Positions 44,537 through 56,294 of a stretch of DNA of 64,000 nucleotides are shown here, in pieces. A program made the position numbers and the translations under genes. The stretch is taken from the NCBI GenBank assembly GCA_963693315.1, contig OY856188.1, positions 146,346,945 through 146,410,944 on the forward strand, given 5' to 3'. Origin of the DNA: Diogma glabrata. Lineage: Eukaryota > Arthropoda > Insecta > Diptera > Cylindrotomidae. Position 1 is the stretch's first letter; each line of letters opens with the position of its first letter. The notes below the pieces were generated by a model, which saw only the letters and a program-made list of their open reading frames with translations, searched no databases and was not told the DNA's origin.

Positions 44537-45441
44537 CAGGCTGATTCTGAGTTAAGAGGTCTTAGCTATGATTATTTTTGTTATGACAATTTTTTTAAGA
44601 GGAATATCTTAATTGCGATTCTGTGAACGTTGTCATAAAAAACCTCATAATAACTCTACAAATATATTTTGGAGATCTTTCTAACGGCTATTTTTATAAA
44701 CAAAATTATTATAAAATGTCATATTTTCTTTTTAAATAATTTAAATACAAATTAAAATACCATATAAATTATTATTAAGAATTATGGTATATTGTATAAT
44801 AATTTTTTATAATAATCAAGTTTTTGTTTTAGAAAATTTTTAAAGATATCAATAATTTTTGTTTGTGAAAATGTTCAACCGCCATTTTATTGATTGAATA
44901 TCAATCTTGAAATATATTTTATTAATTTATGTACAATTAACATAAAATTATACCATATAATATATTCATTATTATTATTTATTTTGCAATAGATTTGTGA
45001 AAAAAAATTATAGTTTTTTCTTAAAGTTTATATAAAATTTGCACAAATAAAACAACATGAGACACCAAACTTTGATAGTGCAAATATAAAATCTTCAATC
45101 GCCATTTTATTTAAAATCATTAACAATATATATTTTATTCAATAATTTTGATACAATATAGATAAATATTATAAATTTTATAAGAATTACATAAATAATT
45201 CATAATTTATTCTTTATTAATATAATTTTTCATACAAGAATTCCAATAAAAAAATATGAAACATTAAATTGTGATGCTTAAGATGACCATGTTTGATGGT
45301 CTTAAGTATGAGGTTTTTTTTAGACATCTCACAGTTGTGACTACATACAGAATCGCATTTAAGAGGTTTTTGTCTTAGCTAAGAGAAAAGTCTTTGCTAT
45401 GACTATTTTTACATCTGTGAGGGTATGTCAGAATCAGCCTG
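44537..45441 (-). mobile_element. 905-bp MITE, same family, opposite orientation
   Basis: Reverse-complement copy of 43552-44468 with small indels. TAA at 44534-44536 and 45442-45444. The two copies together form an inverted repeat with ~0.9-kb arms and a 68-bp loop. Confidence 0.9.
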
Positions 45442-45892
45442 TAAATTTACACTTACAATTGACGGTTAAAATTCGATGATAGATTTTTTTAAATCAATAC
45501 GTTGTCAAATAATATTTTATAATAAAATGTTTTGAAACATTAACATAAATATGTATTTCAACTGTGTTCTTTATAAAAATTCTAAATAATTGAAAACTCT
45601 AAATAATTGTTAATCTTGCAAATCAATATTGTTTTGTGTTGTATTTAACTTTTTTTTTACTATAGTTACATTATTATTAATATTGCAATAAATTTTAATA
45701 CATAATTACTGATTTCTAATTATTGCCGTGTTCGAAAAATTATTGTTTTAAATTACGTTTAAAAATACCATCAAAATCTCAACTAAATTCGTAGTTTTAA
45801 TGTGGTTTAAAAATACCAGTTTTGAACATCAATTTCGAAAAAACTGTGACTACAACTAAAAGTTGTAGTTGCGTCTGTCGATATGGCCCTTA

Positions 45893-46275
45893 AAGTAGGA
45901 CATTTTTATAATAAAGGAGGGCGGTGGACATTCTTTCTTGCTCCAAAAGAGGACACGTAGCAACCTGTTCTATGGTGTTGATGGACCTTTTTTAAACATT
46001 TATAATGCACGGACAAAGAAATCCCTCTACATTCTGTCGCTGTGACAATGAGTGATCTCAACATTTTTTCTGTACAAACCGATTGACGAGTAAAACGGGG
46101 AAAGGAATATGTTTGAGTTTGAGGCACGTTGGTTGGATCTTAGGTAACTGATGAGTGTTGTCCGGAAGCTGCTAGGGGCGTTGTCCAAATATTGTTGTTC
46201 AGGTAATTGAGATGATATGTGGATAGTGGAGATGAGTTGTTATCCAGATGAATTAATTCTTAAATTGCTAGTCGA
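45893..46275. other. Unassigned stretch between elements
   Basis: The minus strand is mostly open at 45906-46270, with Asn/Pro-rich coding-like sequence. It may be an old retrotransposon gag fragment, but motifs are too weak to call. The 46276-47428 element interrupts it, and 47429 onward continues it. Confidence 0.35.
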
Positions 46276-47428
46276 CCCTGACGGAAAATAAAGTATGAAA
46301 AACTATGAAAAAAAAATGAAAACTTATGAAAAATAAATATGATAAACTATGAAAAAACTATAAAAAAATATGAGAAACTATCTAAATTAATGAAAAACAT
46401 ATGTAAATTTGGACATTTTTCATAAATTTTCATAGTTTTTCTACAAAAAGTTATGAATTTCTATGAATTTTAATGACAATGATTAATGAAAATTTAAAAT
46501 ATATGTATGCAAATCTATGATGGTTGGCGGTTCGAAATTCGAAGGTGTCATTTTTGGAAGGATGTTTCCATACGAATAAAAAATTATGCATTCCCATTCA
46601 ACAAGAAACTGAATAATTTTACATTATATCAGAATGTTCCTACTTAACATCTTTGAATTACGTATCGACAAAAACCAAGGCATTACCATAGATTATAAAG
46701 CCCCGCTAATCTGCTTCAAAACTGAGTGATTAACTATCGGATTAAGGTGTAACTGACATTAAATGATTATTATATGCTTTTGTTAAAACGCAACGTTACC
46801 TTTTCGGAATATTCAGAAATTTTGTTTGACTTTTGTAACTTTCGTCCTCTGAGTTTTCGCCAAATTTGGTTTTCATATTTATCATGCAGAGAACCTAATC
46901 TATCTATTTACAAAAATCGCTATTTTGAATACGGAAATAAAAAACGATTCGAAAAAATTTTACGTGCTCAATAATCAGATTTTTTCTTCGTTTTTCATAG
47001 TTCATAAACATAATTTTTCAGATAAATTCATAATTGTTTACCTAATTTTCATAGAAAATAAGAGATTTAAAAAAAAAATAACATGTTCATAGTCATAGTT
47101 TTATCATAGTTTTTCATTTATTAAAGACATACTCTTGCAGAGAAATTCATGCTTTTTCCTAAAAAATTATATTTGTTGCTATTATTTTCTATGAAAAAAT
47201 ATTGGGGCCTATTCAGTAAAATCTTCTATCGAAAGTTTATGTTATTCTTTTATTTTTTGTATGAAATTTTATAACGGGAAAATAAAATTTCATACAAAAA
47301 ATAAAAGAACGGCAGAAATTTTCGATAGAAGATTTTACTGAATAGGCCCCATTATTGTCTATGACTTTTCGTTTCATAGCTTTTCATTGAATTTCTTGGA
47401 ATTTTTCATAGGCTTTTTTCCGTCAGGG
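46276..47428. mobile_element. 1.15-kb TIR element, CCCTGACGGAAAA ends, 2-bp duplication GA
   Basis: Ends CCCTGACGGAAAATAAAG and (reverse complement) CCCTGACGGAAAAAAGCC. GA outside both (46274-46275 and 47429-47430). The subterminal 300 bp on each side are packed with variants of TATGAAAAACTATGAAAA. A second member lies at 49679-51800 in the opposite orientation. A 137-bp MITE (47214-47350) is nested inside. Confidence 0.85.
47214..47350. mobile_element. 137-bp MITE, GGGGCCTATTCAGTAAAATC ends, ATT duplication
   Basis: Inverted ends of about 31 bp (GGGGCCTATTCAGTAAAATC, then TTCTATCGAAA). ATT on both sides (47211-47213 and 47351-47353). The related element at 49679-51800 has the uninterrupted site near 49752-49775. 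Confidence 0.9.
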
Positions 47429-47789
47429 GATATTCGTAAGGAGTAGTATTTTATCTATTTTCAATCAGGATTCAATAAATTTACTAATTTGTCCGCATAT
47501 ACGAGTTTGAATGCAGTTCAAAGAATCACTGCAAATATTTGTGTTTCTTTTTTTAATAATTCCGGATCAGTTCTTCAAACACAGAGTATTCATGATCCAC
47601 TTACAAGAATATTTTTTTTAATTTATTGGAACATTTAAAATTATTCATAGAAATCTAAATACATGAATATAAATTTGTATTGTATGGAATTATTTCTAAT
47701 ATAATGTTTTTGATAAGTAAGTTTTATTTTAAATAAACATAAAACCTGGCATTAAAATAATCATCTCCATTCAAGAATTTTTAATATGG
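47429..47789. other. AT-rich stretch without recognisable gene
   Basis: Continuation of the unassigned sequence left of the 46276-47428 element, then AT-rich DNA up to the LTR fragment. Nothing else was identified. Confidence 0.4.
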
Positions 47790-48003
47790 AGTTATTTAGC
47801 ATTTATATAAATCAACACAATAATAAAATTAACAATACAATTATTGTTATTAAAGAAAATCAATAACATTAATATTAATGGAAAAATAATGACAATAGAT
47901 GTTTATGATTTCCCATAATACCTCGTCTCTCCAGGCAACTTTTCCTTTCATTCCAAAAAAAGGAGTTACACGTTTTTAAATATTGCGGAAAGTTATCGCC
48001 ACA
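47790..48003 (-). mobile_element. LTR of an old Gypsy element (3' LTR)
   Basis: On the minus strand it starts TGTGGCGATAACTTTCCGCA at 48003, directly after a purine-rich AGGGAGGAGTGT that fits a polypurine tract. The same sequence, 26 bp shorter, occurs at 57090-57272. The LTR's far end was not determined. Confidence 0.7.
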
Positions 48004-48168
48004 ACACTCCTCCCTAGTGCCATCGAAGATGGTACGATATAGAAATTATTGTGCTACAGCACGGAGGAAACGAGCAGAGGTACGATTGGTTCTACCTGCT
48101 CACGTAATTGTGGATGCAGGATGGAATATTTGTGTTTGAGAAATGAGATTAAATCTAACCCTTTTAGG

Positions 48169-49380
48169 TTATACAGTTGCCTTAGCGTAGCGTTTTCTCG
48201 TTTCTGCGGAGGTAGAAGGAGAAGACTGAAATGTGTCCGACGGAGTAGAATGGACATTATCTGTAGAAGACGAAGTTTCGTCTGCGTGACTGAGATTAGT
48301 ACTCGAAGTAGGTGAGCTTTGAGTTGAGTCATCTTCAGATTGTTCCTTAAAGCACGGTTTTAATCTGTCGATGGAAACTCGAATATGTTGACCTTTACGG
48401 TCAATAACGAAATTTTTATCATCGCGGCTGATGACTTTAAATGGACCTTCGTATGGAGGCTGTAATGCTTTACGTACTAAGTCCGTACGTAAGAAGACAT
48501 GCGAACAAGACTCAAGGTTTTTGGAGACGAAAATATTACGAGAAGAGTGTCTTGACGCAGTAGAGGGACGAAGGTGAGTAAAATGTTGTTTTAATTGTGA
48601 AACGAAATCAGATTGAGGAGTTAGAATTTTGGCTGAAGAATCCTCCGGGGAGACGTATGTTTGTACCGTAGACGAGCTCAGCCGATGAAGATTGGAAGTC
48701 TTCACGGAAAGTGATTCGTAAACCAAGTAATATATTGACGGTAAAATTCGTGTCCAGTCCGTTCTGTCGTAGGCCATTATCGCGGATTTTAGAGTTCGGA
48801 TGTCAACGTTCAATTTAGGATCGTAACTTGTAGTGCGTTTGCGTTCGAAACCACTAAGTTTTGACAACTCGATAAAGAGATTGGATTCGAATTGGGAGCC
48901 CTGATCAGTGACGATTACTGAAGGTACTCCGAAACGAGCAATCCAATTAGAGTAGAGAGCTGATGCTACCGTTTCAACTGTAATATCCGAGATAGGAATG
49001 GCTTCAGACCATCGAGTATAACGGTCAATAATAGTGACACAATAACGTTTGTCCTCAGCGGTAGGAAGTGGACCAATAATGCCCATATGAATCTCGGAAA
49101 ATCGTTGAGAAGTTTGAAGATAATTACCTAAAGGAGATTGAGTATGGCGAGAGACTTTTGCCTTTTGGCAAGCCAGGCAGTTCTGTGCCATTTGTCGTAC
49201 ATCCTTCTTAATAAATGGCCATATGACTTTTTCAGAAAAAAGTTTGACAGAACTGTGGACTCCTGTGGGTGAGATAAATTATGGAGAGTTTCGAAAACAG
49301 ATTGACGAAATTGCTTTGGAATAAAAGGTCGTGGGTATCTTTTTCCGAGAATTAATTTTCTTAATTTCTGCTGTATTTTT
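48169..49380 (-). pseudogene. Integrase end of an old Gypsy pol
   Basis: Open for 340 codons (48169-49191) and extended upstream in shifted frames to about 49380 ([21 protein letters not shown], then after a frame change [20 protein letters not shown]). The zinc domain keeps H-H and CLAC. The catalytic core is damaged: the first Asp is replaced by Gly (HMGIIGPLP where D is expected), [10 protein letters not shown] keeps the second Asp, and the segment with the catalytic Glu is deleted ([15 protein letters not shown]). The C-terminus ([20 protein letters not shown]...IDRLKPCF) is well kept. It belongs to a different Gypsy lineage from the 16-kb element. A foldback element (from 49381) cuts off the rest of pol. 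Confidence 0.85.
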
Positions 49381-52300
49381 TTGAGACCTGTTTACATAAA
49401 AACGATACTTTTATTTTTTAAAATATTGCACCTAGGTCCTAGATTGATAAAAAATCGAGAGTAAAGTTCTCTGTAGAAAACATTTTATATGGATAATAAT
49501 AATTTGATTCTCCCATATTATATTATAACTTTACAAAAAACAGTCAAATCGTCGCAAAAACAACCAAAAGGCTGTAAAAAAGCCGCGCCATGTTTTTCTT
49601 TAGCTTGAAACTATCATTTTAACTATAAGAAATAAATTCTTGTATCTTATTCTTTACAAAAACTTCTCAAATCATAAACCCTGACGGAAAAAAAACTATG
49701 AAAAATTCAAAGAAATTCAATGAAAAGCTATGAAACGAAAAGTCATAGACAATAATAATTTTTCATCGAAAATAATAGGAACAAATATAATTTTTTAGGA
49801 AAAAGTATGAATTTCCCTGCAAAAGTATGTCTTTGAAAAATGAAAAACTATGATAAAACTGTGACTATGAACATGTTAATTTTTTTATAAATCTCTTATT
49901 TTCTATGAAAATTAGGTAAACAATTATGAATTTATCTGAAAAATTATGTTTATGAACTATGAAAAACGAAGAAAAAATCTGATTATTGAGCACGTAAATT
50001 TTTTTCGAATCCTATTTTATTTCGGTATACAAAATAGCGATTTTGTAAATAGATAGATTAGGTTCTCTGCATGATAAATATGAAAACTAAGTTTGGCGGA
50101 AACTCAAAAGGGCGAAAGTTACAAAAGTCAAACAAAATTTCTGAATATTCCGAAAAGGTAACGTTGCGTTTTAACAAGAGCATATAATAATCATTTAATG
50201 TCAGTTACACCTCAATCCGATAGTTAATCACTCAGTTTTGAAACAGATTAGCGGAGCTTCATAATTTGAGAATTTAGTAAAAATCTAAATTTAGTTTAAA
50301 TCTCAAAGAGAGCCAATGTGAAGTTGAAAGTTTGACACCATATAACTTTGGCCACCGCATTTGCGCACAATTTGTTCACAAATGCAAAATGATGCAAAGG
50401 ATCATTTCCATTCCAATCTTTCCATTTATCTATAAAAACAACCTTGTTGAAACCAGGATAAAATAGGAGCAATTGTGAGCTTTTCTAAAAATTTATGTTT
50501 TTACATTATGATCACTCAATATGCCAAAATTTGTGTTTGGTATTATATATTATTTTAGCATAAATCTCATAGAATCTTACTCGTACAACAAACTTTGTAC
50601 GTAATTCGGACATAAAGTTTCTTTTTGCTTTCGAGTGTTTCTTTGATTTCGCTCTGAAGCAAAAAAGTCCTTAATACATAATTAGCTATTTCGCCCATAT
50701 TACCTATTTCGATTTTTGGTCCAACTAAAATTCGAATTTTTCATCATTTTTTCAAACTTCAGTGGTTAAAATTTTTTGATAATAAAAATTGATCGAAAAA
50801 ATAATGAACAACTAGAATTTTAGACGGACTAAACATTTTTAAAATTAAATATCTCAAGAACACGAATTAACGCCTCCTTGTAAATTTGAAATATTTTAAA
50901 GTAAGGATAGAACTATATTTAAAAAAAAAAAGTTAAAATTTAATTGATTTTAAAATTTTTTGTTAACGGAAATTGTTTGAAAAAATGATGAAAAATTAGA
51001 ATTTTTGTCGTACTAAAAATCTTTAAAATTAGATATCTCAAGAACAAAAATTAACGCCTCCTTGTAAATCTGATATCAAAGTAAGAATAGAACTATTTTC
51101 AGGAAAAAATGAATTAAATTCCAATTGATCTTCGACCCTAGCGCTATCTTTATAAAAGTTTTTTTAATATTTTTATCTAAAACTTAATTACAAATACAAT
51201 TAATTATTTTTTTTAAACGACCAACCAATCATCTATCAAACAAAAAAGAGTTTGATGAAATCGGTATAGCCGTTCTTGAGCAATTTAATTGCAAAGTTAC
51301 ATCGGATTGGCAGAATTTTAATTTTTCAAACATAATGGGGTGCCCCCATATGCTCAAACTATGCACTTTAAAAAAATTGGAAAATGAATTGTATTTTTTA
51401 TTTTGTCCATTTTTTTAATATGAAAAGTTTCAGAAAAATTAAAAATGGTCAAGTTTTCACAACTCGGCCTAGAACACGTTTTTCTTCAATTTTTTATTCG
51501 TATGGAAACATCCTTCCAAAAATGACACCTTCGAATTTCGAACCGCCAACCATCACAGTTTGGCATATCCATATTTTTTTAATTTTCATTAATCATTGTC
51601 ATAAAAATTCATAGAAATTCATAATTGTTTGTAGAAAAACTTTGAAAATAACTATGAAAATTTATGAAAAATGTCCAAATTTACATATGTTTTTCATTAA
51701 TTTAGATAGTTTTTCATATTTTTTTATAGTTTATCATATTTGTTTTGCATAAATTTTTTTTTTTTTTTCATAGTTTTTCATACTTTATTTTCCGTCAGGG
51801 AAGCACTAGTTATAAAATTTCTTAATGGCATTTTGTTTTCTAAACATCTAGCTATATTATATAATTTAAGTAATACCCTAGAACTACATATCATAATTCT
51901 AAAATATATAATAAATATGCACATATATTAAAATTTATTTAAGCAGAGGAAATATAATTTATTTTTTTTTCTATAAAAAACCGCTCACTTTCACTTACAT
52001 ATTTCTTGAACAAAAACCTTGGCGCGACCTTTTCTCAATTAATTTAATAATGTCATTCTTAAGGTCTATTTTCAGACGACTGTGAAAAGCCGATGAATTC
52101 AACAGTGGACTTCTAATTATATTAATTAAGTCAGTATCATATTTTCTACAATTTTCCTGAAGTATAGTAATCTATTTGAAATTCCCTTTATATTATTACG
52201 GTATGCTTAATTTTATATAAGACATGATTTGCTGTAAGAATATCTAGCAAATGGCAACTATAACAATATAACGATGACTATGAAATAACATTATCAATAA

Positions 52301-52972
52301 ATTTCTTTTCGTACTGAATTTTAACATTCATTGATATTCATTTAAGATTGCTATTTAATCAATGGTTATTTCAATATAATGTTTATTATGAATCAACCAT
52401 AGTCACTATGCGGTTGGCTTTATTAAGAATAGGTCATATTAAGAAAAGGTCGCACCAAGGTTTTTGTTCAAGAAATATGTAAGTGAAAGTGAGCGGTTTT
52501 TTATAGAAAAAAAAATAAATTATATTTCCTCTGTTTAAATAAATTTTAATATATGTGCATATTTATTATATGTTTTAGAATTATGATATGTAGTTCTAGA
52601 GTATTACTTAAATTAGATAATATAGCTAGATGTTTAGAAAACAAAATGCCATTAAGAAATTTTATAACTAGTGCTTTATGATTTGAGAAGTTTTTGTAAA
52701 GAATAAGATACAAGAATTTATTTCTTATAGTTAAAATGATAGTTTCAAGCTAAAGAAAAACATGGCGCGGCTTTTTTACAGCCTTTTGGTTGTTTTTGCG
52801 ACGATTTGACTGTTTTTTGTAAAGTTATAATATAATATGGGAGAATCAAATTATTATTATCCATATAAAATGTTTTCTACAGAGAACTTTACTCTCGATT
52901 TTTTATCAATCTAGGACCTAGGTGCAATATTTTAAAAAATAAAAGTATCGTTTTTATGTAAACAGGTCTCAA
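49381..52972. mobile_element. Foldback element with ~540-bp inverted repeats, interrupted in its left arm
   Basis: The left arm is 49381-49678 plus 51801-52050; the right arm is 52437-52972. They match closely from TTGAGACCTGTTTACATAAA through AGCCGCGCCATGTTTTTC and GCACTAGTTATAAAATTTC to GGCGCGACCTTTTC / GGTCGCACC near the centre. The middle ~390 bp is unique. Removing the inserted 49679-51800 element leaves about 1.47 kb. It sits inside the old Gypsy pol. Confidence 0.9.
49679..51800. mobile_element. 2.1-kb TIR element, CCCTGACGGAAAA ends, 2-bp duplication AA
   Basis: Ends CCCTGACGGAAAAAAAAC and (reverse complement) CCCTGACGGAAAATAAAG; AA outside both (49677-49678 and 51801-51802). The right arm of the surrounding foldback element shows the empty site ATCATAAAGCACTAG, confirming a 2-bp duplication. 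It is longer than the 46276-47428 copy by an internal ~1-kb AT-rich region with two diverged repeats of AAATATCTCAAGAACA (about 50855-50890 and 51025-51060). No transposase recognised. Confidence 0.9.
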
Positions 52973-52977
52973 CTATA

Positions 52978-54221
52978 GTTTTTATGTGTGTGTTTCCGTT
53001 GTATGTAATAATTTTATTAATTTTCGAATGCATTGCTTTAGACTTATTTTCGAATATTTCTTTTACTTTTCACATGAACAACTCATGAAAAAGTAAAAGA
53101 AATATTCGAAAATAAGTATGCATTGCTTCCCAACGAATTTCGTTTCTACAGGAGAAAGTTTCTACAGCTTTTCCATAGGAAGACTACACTACGATTCTAT
53201 CTCGAATCTTTCTATAACATTTTAATGTCTTCTGATTGGTTAATTCTCTGATCAGTATGCCATCTTTATACAAGTTTTAATAAAGTGAACTAAAACAAGA
53301 CAAAATCAACATTGTATAACTTTGTAGTTCATAAGTATGTTTTTTCGTGAGAAAATATTTTTCAATTTTAAGTAATGGTTTTTTTAAATATACAAAATAT
53401 AATGTGAACTATAAAAACGCGAAAGTGTACTTAATTAAGTAAAGAGAAAAATTTACAAAAAATGCTGGTCTATAAACAAACATTTTTGTTCAAATTTTTA
53501 CAGGGAGTAAATAATTATGGCGGCTGATAAGCAATCTGGTTCTGGTAACAATAAACTTTGAAGACAGTCATGGAGAGAAGTAAAATAGCAATTACCAGCT
53601 ATTAAATCATTTCTTTTCGGTAAGTATTAAAACTATTTTATTTCAATAAAAAAAATTCTTTTACGTTTTCAGATGCATCGCGAGAAAAACAAAAATAATA
53701 TAAATTTTGTATTAAAGTAGCACTATATAACTATGTACTAAATCTAAATAAATAAATTTATTAGAAATAAAATGAAATTCAACTAAAATAAAATAAGTTT
53801 TAATTATTGCAATGTTAACAACTAACAAAATTTCTATGAAGAATCGTTTAAGAAAGTAGTCTAAATTTCACTAAAGAATCGTTGTGGAATATTCCACAGC
53901 GATTCAAGTGGGAGTATTACATGATGAATCGTACTAGAGCATTCGTTCACGAATCTGGCGGACATTTTATTTATTTACATACAAATTTCCATACCTTTTC
54001 CATCACGATTCTACACCTCAGAGAAGAAGCTTCTTCATCGATTCATGAACGAATCGATAGCATTTTATTCGCTGGGTTTAGACTTATTTTCGAATATTTC
54101 TTTTACTTTTCACATGAACAACTCATGACAAAGTAAAAGAAATATTCGAAAATAAGTCTAAAGCAATGCATTCGAAAATTAATAAAATTATTACATACAA
54201 CGGAAACACACACATAAAAAC
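52978..54221. mobile_element. TIR element, GTTTTTATGTGTGTGTTTCC ends, interrupted
   Basis: Inverted ends of about 110 bp (GTTTTTATGTGTGTGTTTCC through AATTTTCGAATGCATTGC). TATA on both sides (52974-52977 and 54222-54225). Hairpin segments TTTTCGAATATTTCTTTTAC ... GTAAAAGAAATATTCG occur on each side of the element inserted at 53129-54076. Without that insert it is about 0.3 kb. Confidence 0.75.
53129..54076. mobile_element. 948-bp element, CCCA(A/G)CGAAT ends, 2-bp duplication TT
   Basis: Inverted relative of 5747-7002. TT flanks both ends (53127-53128 and 54077-54078), and the surrounding element's other arm shows the empty site GCATTGCTTTAGAC. At 53518-53620 is a short ATG-led coding-like stretch (MAADKQSGSGNNKL, stop, RQSWREVK, stop, QLPAIKSFLF) followed by a good splice donor (GGTAAGTATT). 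An acceptor-like TTTTCAG stands at about 53672. Confidence 0.85.
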
Positions 54222-54227
54222 TATAGT

Positions 54228-55392
54228 ATTTGACTAATAATTTAAAAAAATTAACATAACAATTTTATAAAAGTTCTTGAGGATAGCATAAAAGCTTAAA
54301 TCGATTGTTATTTACTCTAAATTAATAATAAACAAAACAACATTGTGCAAAAAAGATGTGAAATTAAGTGTTTCGCAATTAAACAATTTTTTTAAAAATT
54401 CTTGATTACGTTCAGCCAAGTACCATTGATGTCTTCCATAAACTTTATAGTCTATGATTGACTGAAAGTTTTAAAAAATTTCAGTTTTTACGGTTATATA
54501 TCACCTCAATCTCGAAATCGGCACATATTTGTCATTTTCGCCTTATCTTACCACATAAATATACGTAAATACATATATTTTCATTTTCAGTGAGAAAGTC
54601 GTTGTGAATAATGGATAATAAACAATCAAGTCCTCACCATAAGGGTTTTGTTCTATTTTTTCAAAGTACGGAACCCTTAAAATAATAATAAAATTTTCTC
54701 AAATTCTTTTCTTTATATCTCATAAAGCTTAAAAACACAAAATTTTAAAGCCTACTAAATTATTTTTTTATCTCATCACTTCAAAATAACTACCAACGTT
54801 CTAAAATAAAATGAAATAAAAATTAAAATTTATTATCGATACAACATTTGTTGGGTTCTCTCAGATAACAAATTTACATAATAGACCAAATACATGTTTT
54901 CAAAACATCGTTTTCTTAACACATCAATAATAGGTCTTTTTACTGAAAGCATATTCTAAATATATTCTTTTTTCTAATACCTTTATAATTACCAACTTCC
55001 ATTTAATATATTAATAAAACATTTGATGGGTTTTCTGGATACAAACATAACAAATATTTTTATCGAAAACAACTATAAGTTGCAAACTAATCTGGGTTCG
55101 TGTTTAAGTTTTTTAACTGTTGTTAAATATTACCAATATTGAGGGATAATAAATTTCAATTCGCATAATTTTGTGTTTTTCAATTCTGTACATTTGGTTG
55201 GTTTTTGAAAATTCGCCAAAATGATACTAAATTACTACATTCATATCAATGCTACCAACGTGGTATAAAAATTTGTAAAAACATTTTAATTTTACTAAAA
55301 GTTTGGGAAAGCAAAATTTTGATTTTATAAACTTTCATAAAAAAGCATGAATGCTGACTTTTTTTTTACTAATGAGAAACATATAGTTAATT
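54228..55392. other. AT-rich stretch, no gene identified
   Basis: Nothing with convincing coding potential. An ATG-led MDNKQSSPHHKGF at about 54610, after a TTTTCAG acceptor-like site, resembles the MAADKQSG start in the neighbouring element and may be a relic of the same family. Confidence 0.4.
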
Positions 55393-55397
55393 AATGG

Positions 55398-56061
55398 TCC
55401 AAATACATGTGCAGAATTCTGCATGCAGCGAAATTAGAACATGTGTTGTTATACGAGAGCAATTACATGTAAATTCTGCATGCAGAAAAATTCTGCAAGA
55501 TATCTCTAATTCTAATTTCGCTGCACAGAGGCAGTGCTACCACAATAAAAAAAACAAAAACTACTTGAAAACTCAGATAAAAATGGATGATTTTGACATT
55601 TTGTTTGGAAATGAATTATTTTTTTTTAACTCAAAAAAAATGAATGATATTTTTTTTTAAATGAAATTATTTTTGTAATGATTATTTGTTTATAAAGATA
55701 TTCAAATATTCTAAATAATCCCAATTATAAAATAATTAAAACTAATATTGTTAATAAATAAATTTTTGAGAAAGGATTATCGGAAACAGTGGTATATGTA
55801 ATTTGAACTTAAATTTTAATTTAGACATAAACGTTTTCACAGGCAATGATTCAATTATTTTCTTCTATCTTTTAATTAAAAAGACAGTTTTCTTTAAATT
55901 GTGACAATTTTCACTTATAACTATTTCATAATACGTAAGAAAACGAACTGTCAATGTTACGAAAATTCTGCACGTCAAATATATAAAAATTCTGCACATC
56001 TATTTTAGATGCAGATATGCATGCAGCACTGCGTGCAGACTTTCTGCACATGTATTTTGGG
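55398..56061. mobile_element. MITE of about 660 bp with TGCAGAA subterminal repeats
   Basis: Ends CCAAATACATGTGCAGAA (left) and (reverse complement) CCCAAAATACATGTGCAGAA (right). TTCTGCATGCAG, TTCTGCA and TGCAGAAA motifs recur at least eight times near both ends. An internal inverted pair TAATTTCGCTGCA / TGCAGCGAAATTA stands at 55424-55530. Target duplication not resolved. Confidence 0.7.
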
Positions 56062-56185
56062 CATAAGATATACTTTTATTGATAACTTTGAATACAGTTG
56101 TAGAAAAAATGCAAATTATTCGAAATGAAATTTTTAACCTTTAAACGAATAGGTTTGCACAGTATATATTTGCACAGTATATATA

Positions 56186-56292
56186 TACTAGTAGTGTCTT
56201 TCAAAACATGGCGCGCAAGACACTACCGCGTCTCTTGAACTAGTAGTGTTTTTCAAAACATGGCGCGCAAGACACTACCGCGTCTCTTGATA
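56186..56292. repeat. Tandem duplication of about 52 bp
   Basis: Two copies of ACTAGTAGTGT(C/T)TTTCAAAA followed by CATGGCGCGCAAGACACTAC and CGCGTCTCTTGA, joined directly. One substitution between copies. The GC content is well above the surroundings. Confidence 0.9.
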
Positions 56293-56294
56293 TT

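Larger units (their letters stand above)
37854..45889. mobile_element. Outer element of a nest: 8.0 kb, GGGCCATATCGACA ends, TTA duplication
   Basis: Left GGGCCATATCGACAAACCCA and right (reverse complement) GGGCCATATCGACAGACGCA are inverted repeats with AACTACAACT just inside. TTA flanks both (37851-37853 and 45890-45892), as for PIF/Harbinger. Own sequence is limited to about 37854-37896, 43516-43551, 44469-44536 and 45442-45889. The rest is later insertions. No transposase seen. Confidence 0.8.

Noticed and set aside
45906..46270. Possible Gag zinc-knuckle relic on the minus strand
   Set aside because: There are suggestive Cys/His residues (ECRG, YKC...H...GCY), but spacing does not fit CCHC without assuming frameshifts. 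Left unassigned.
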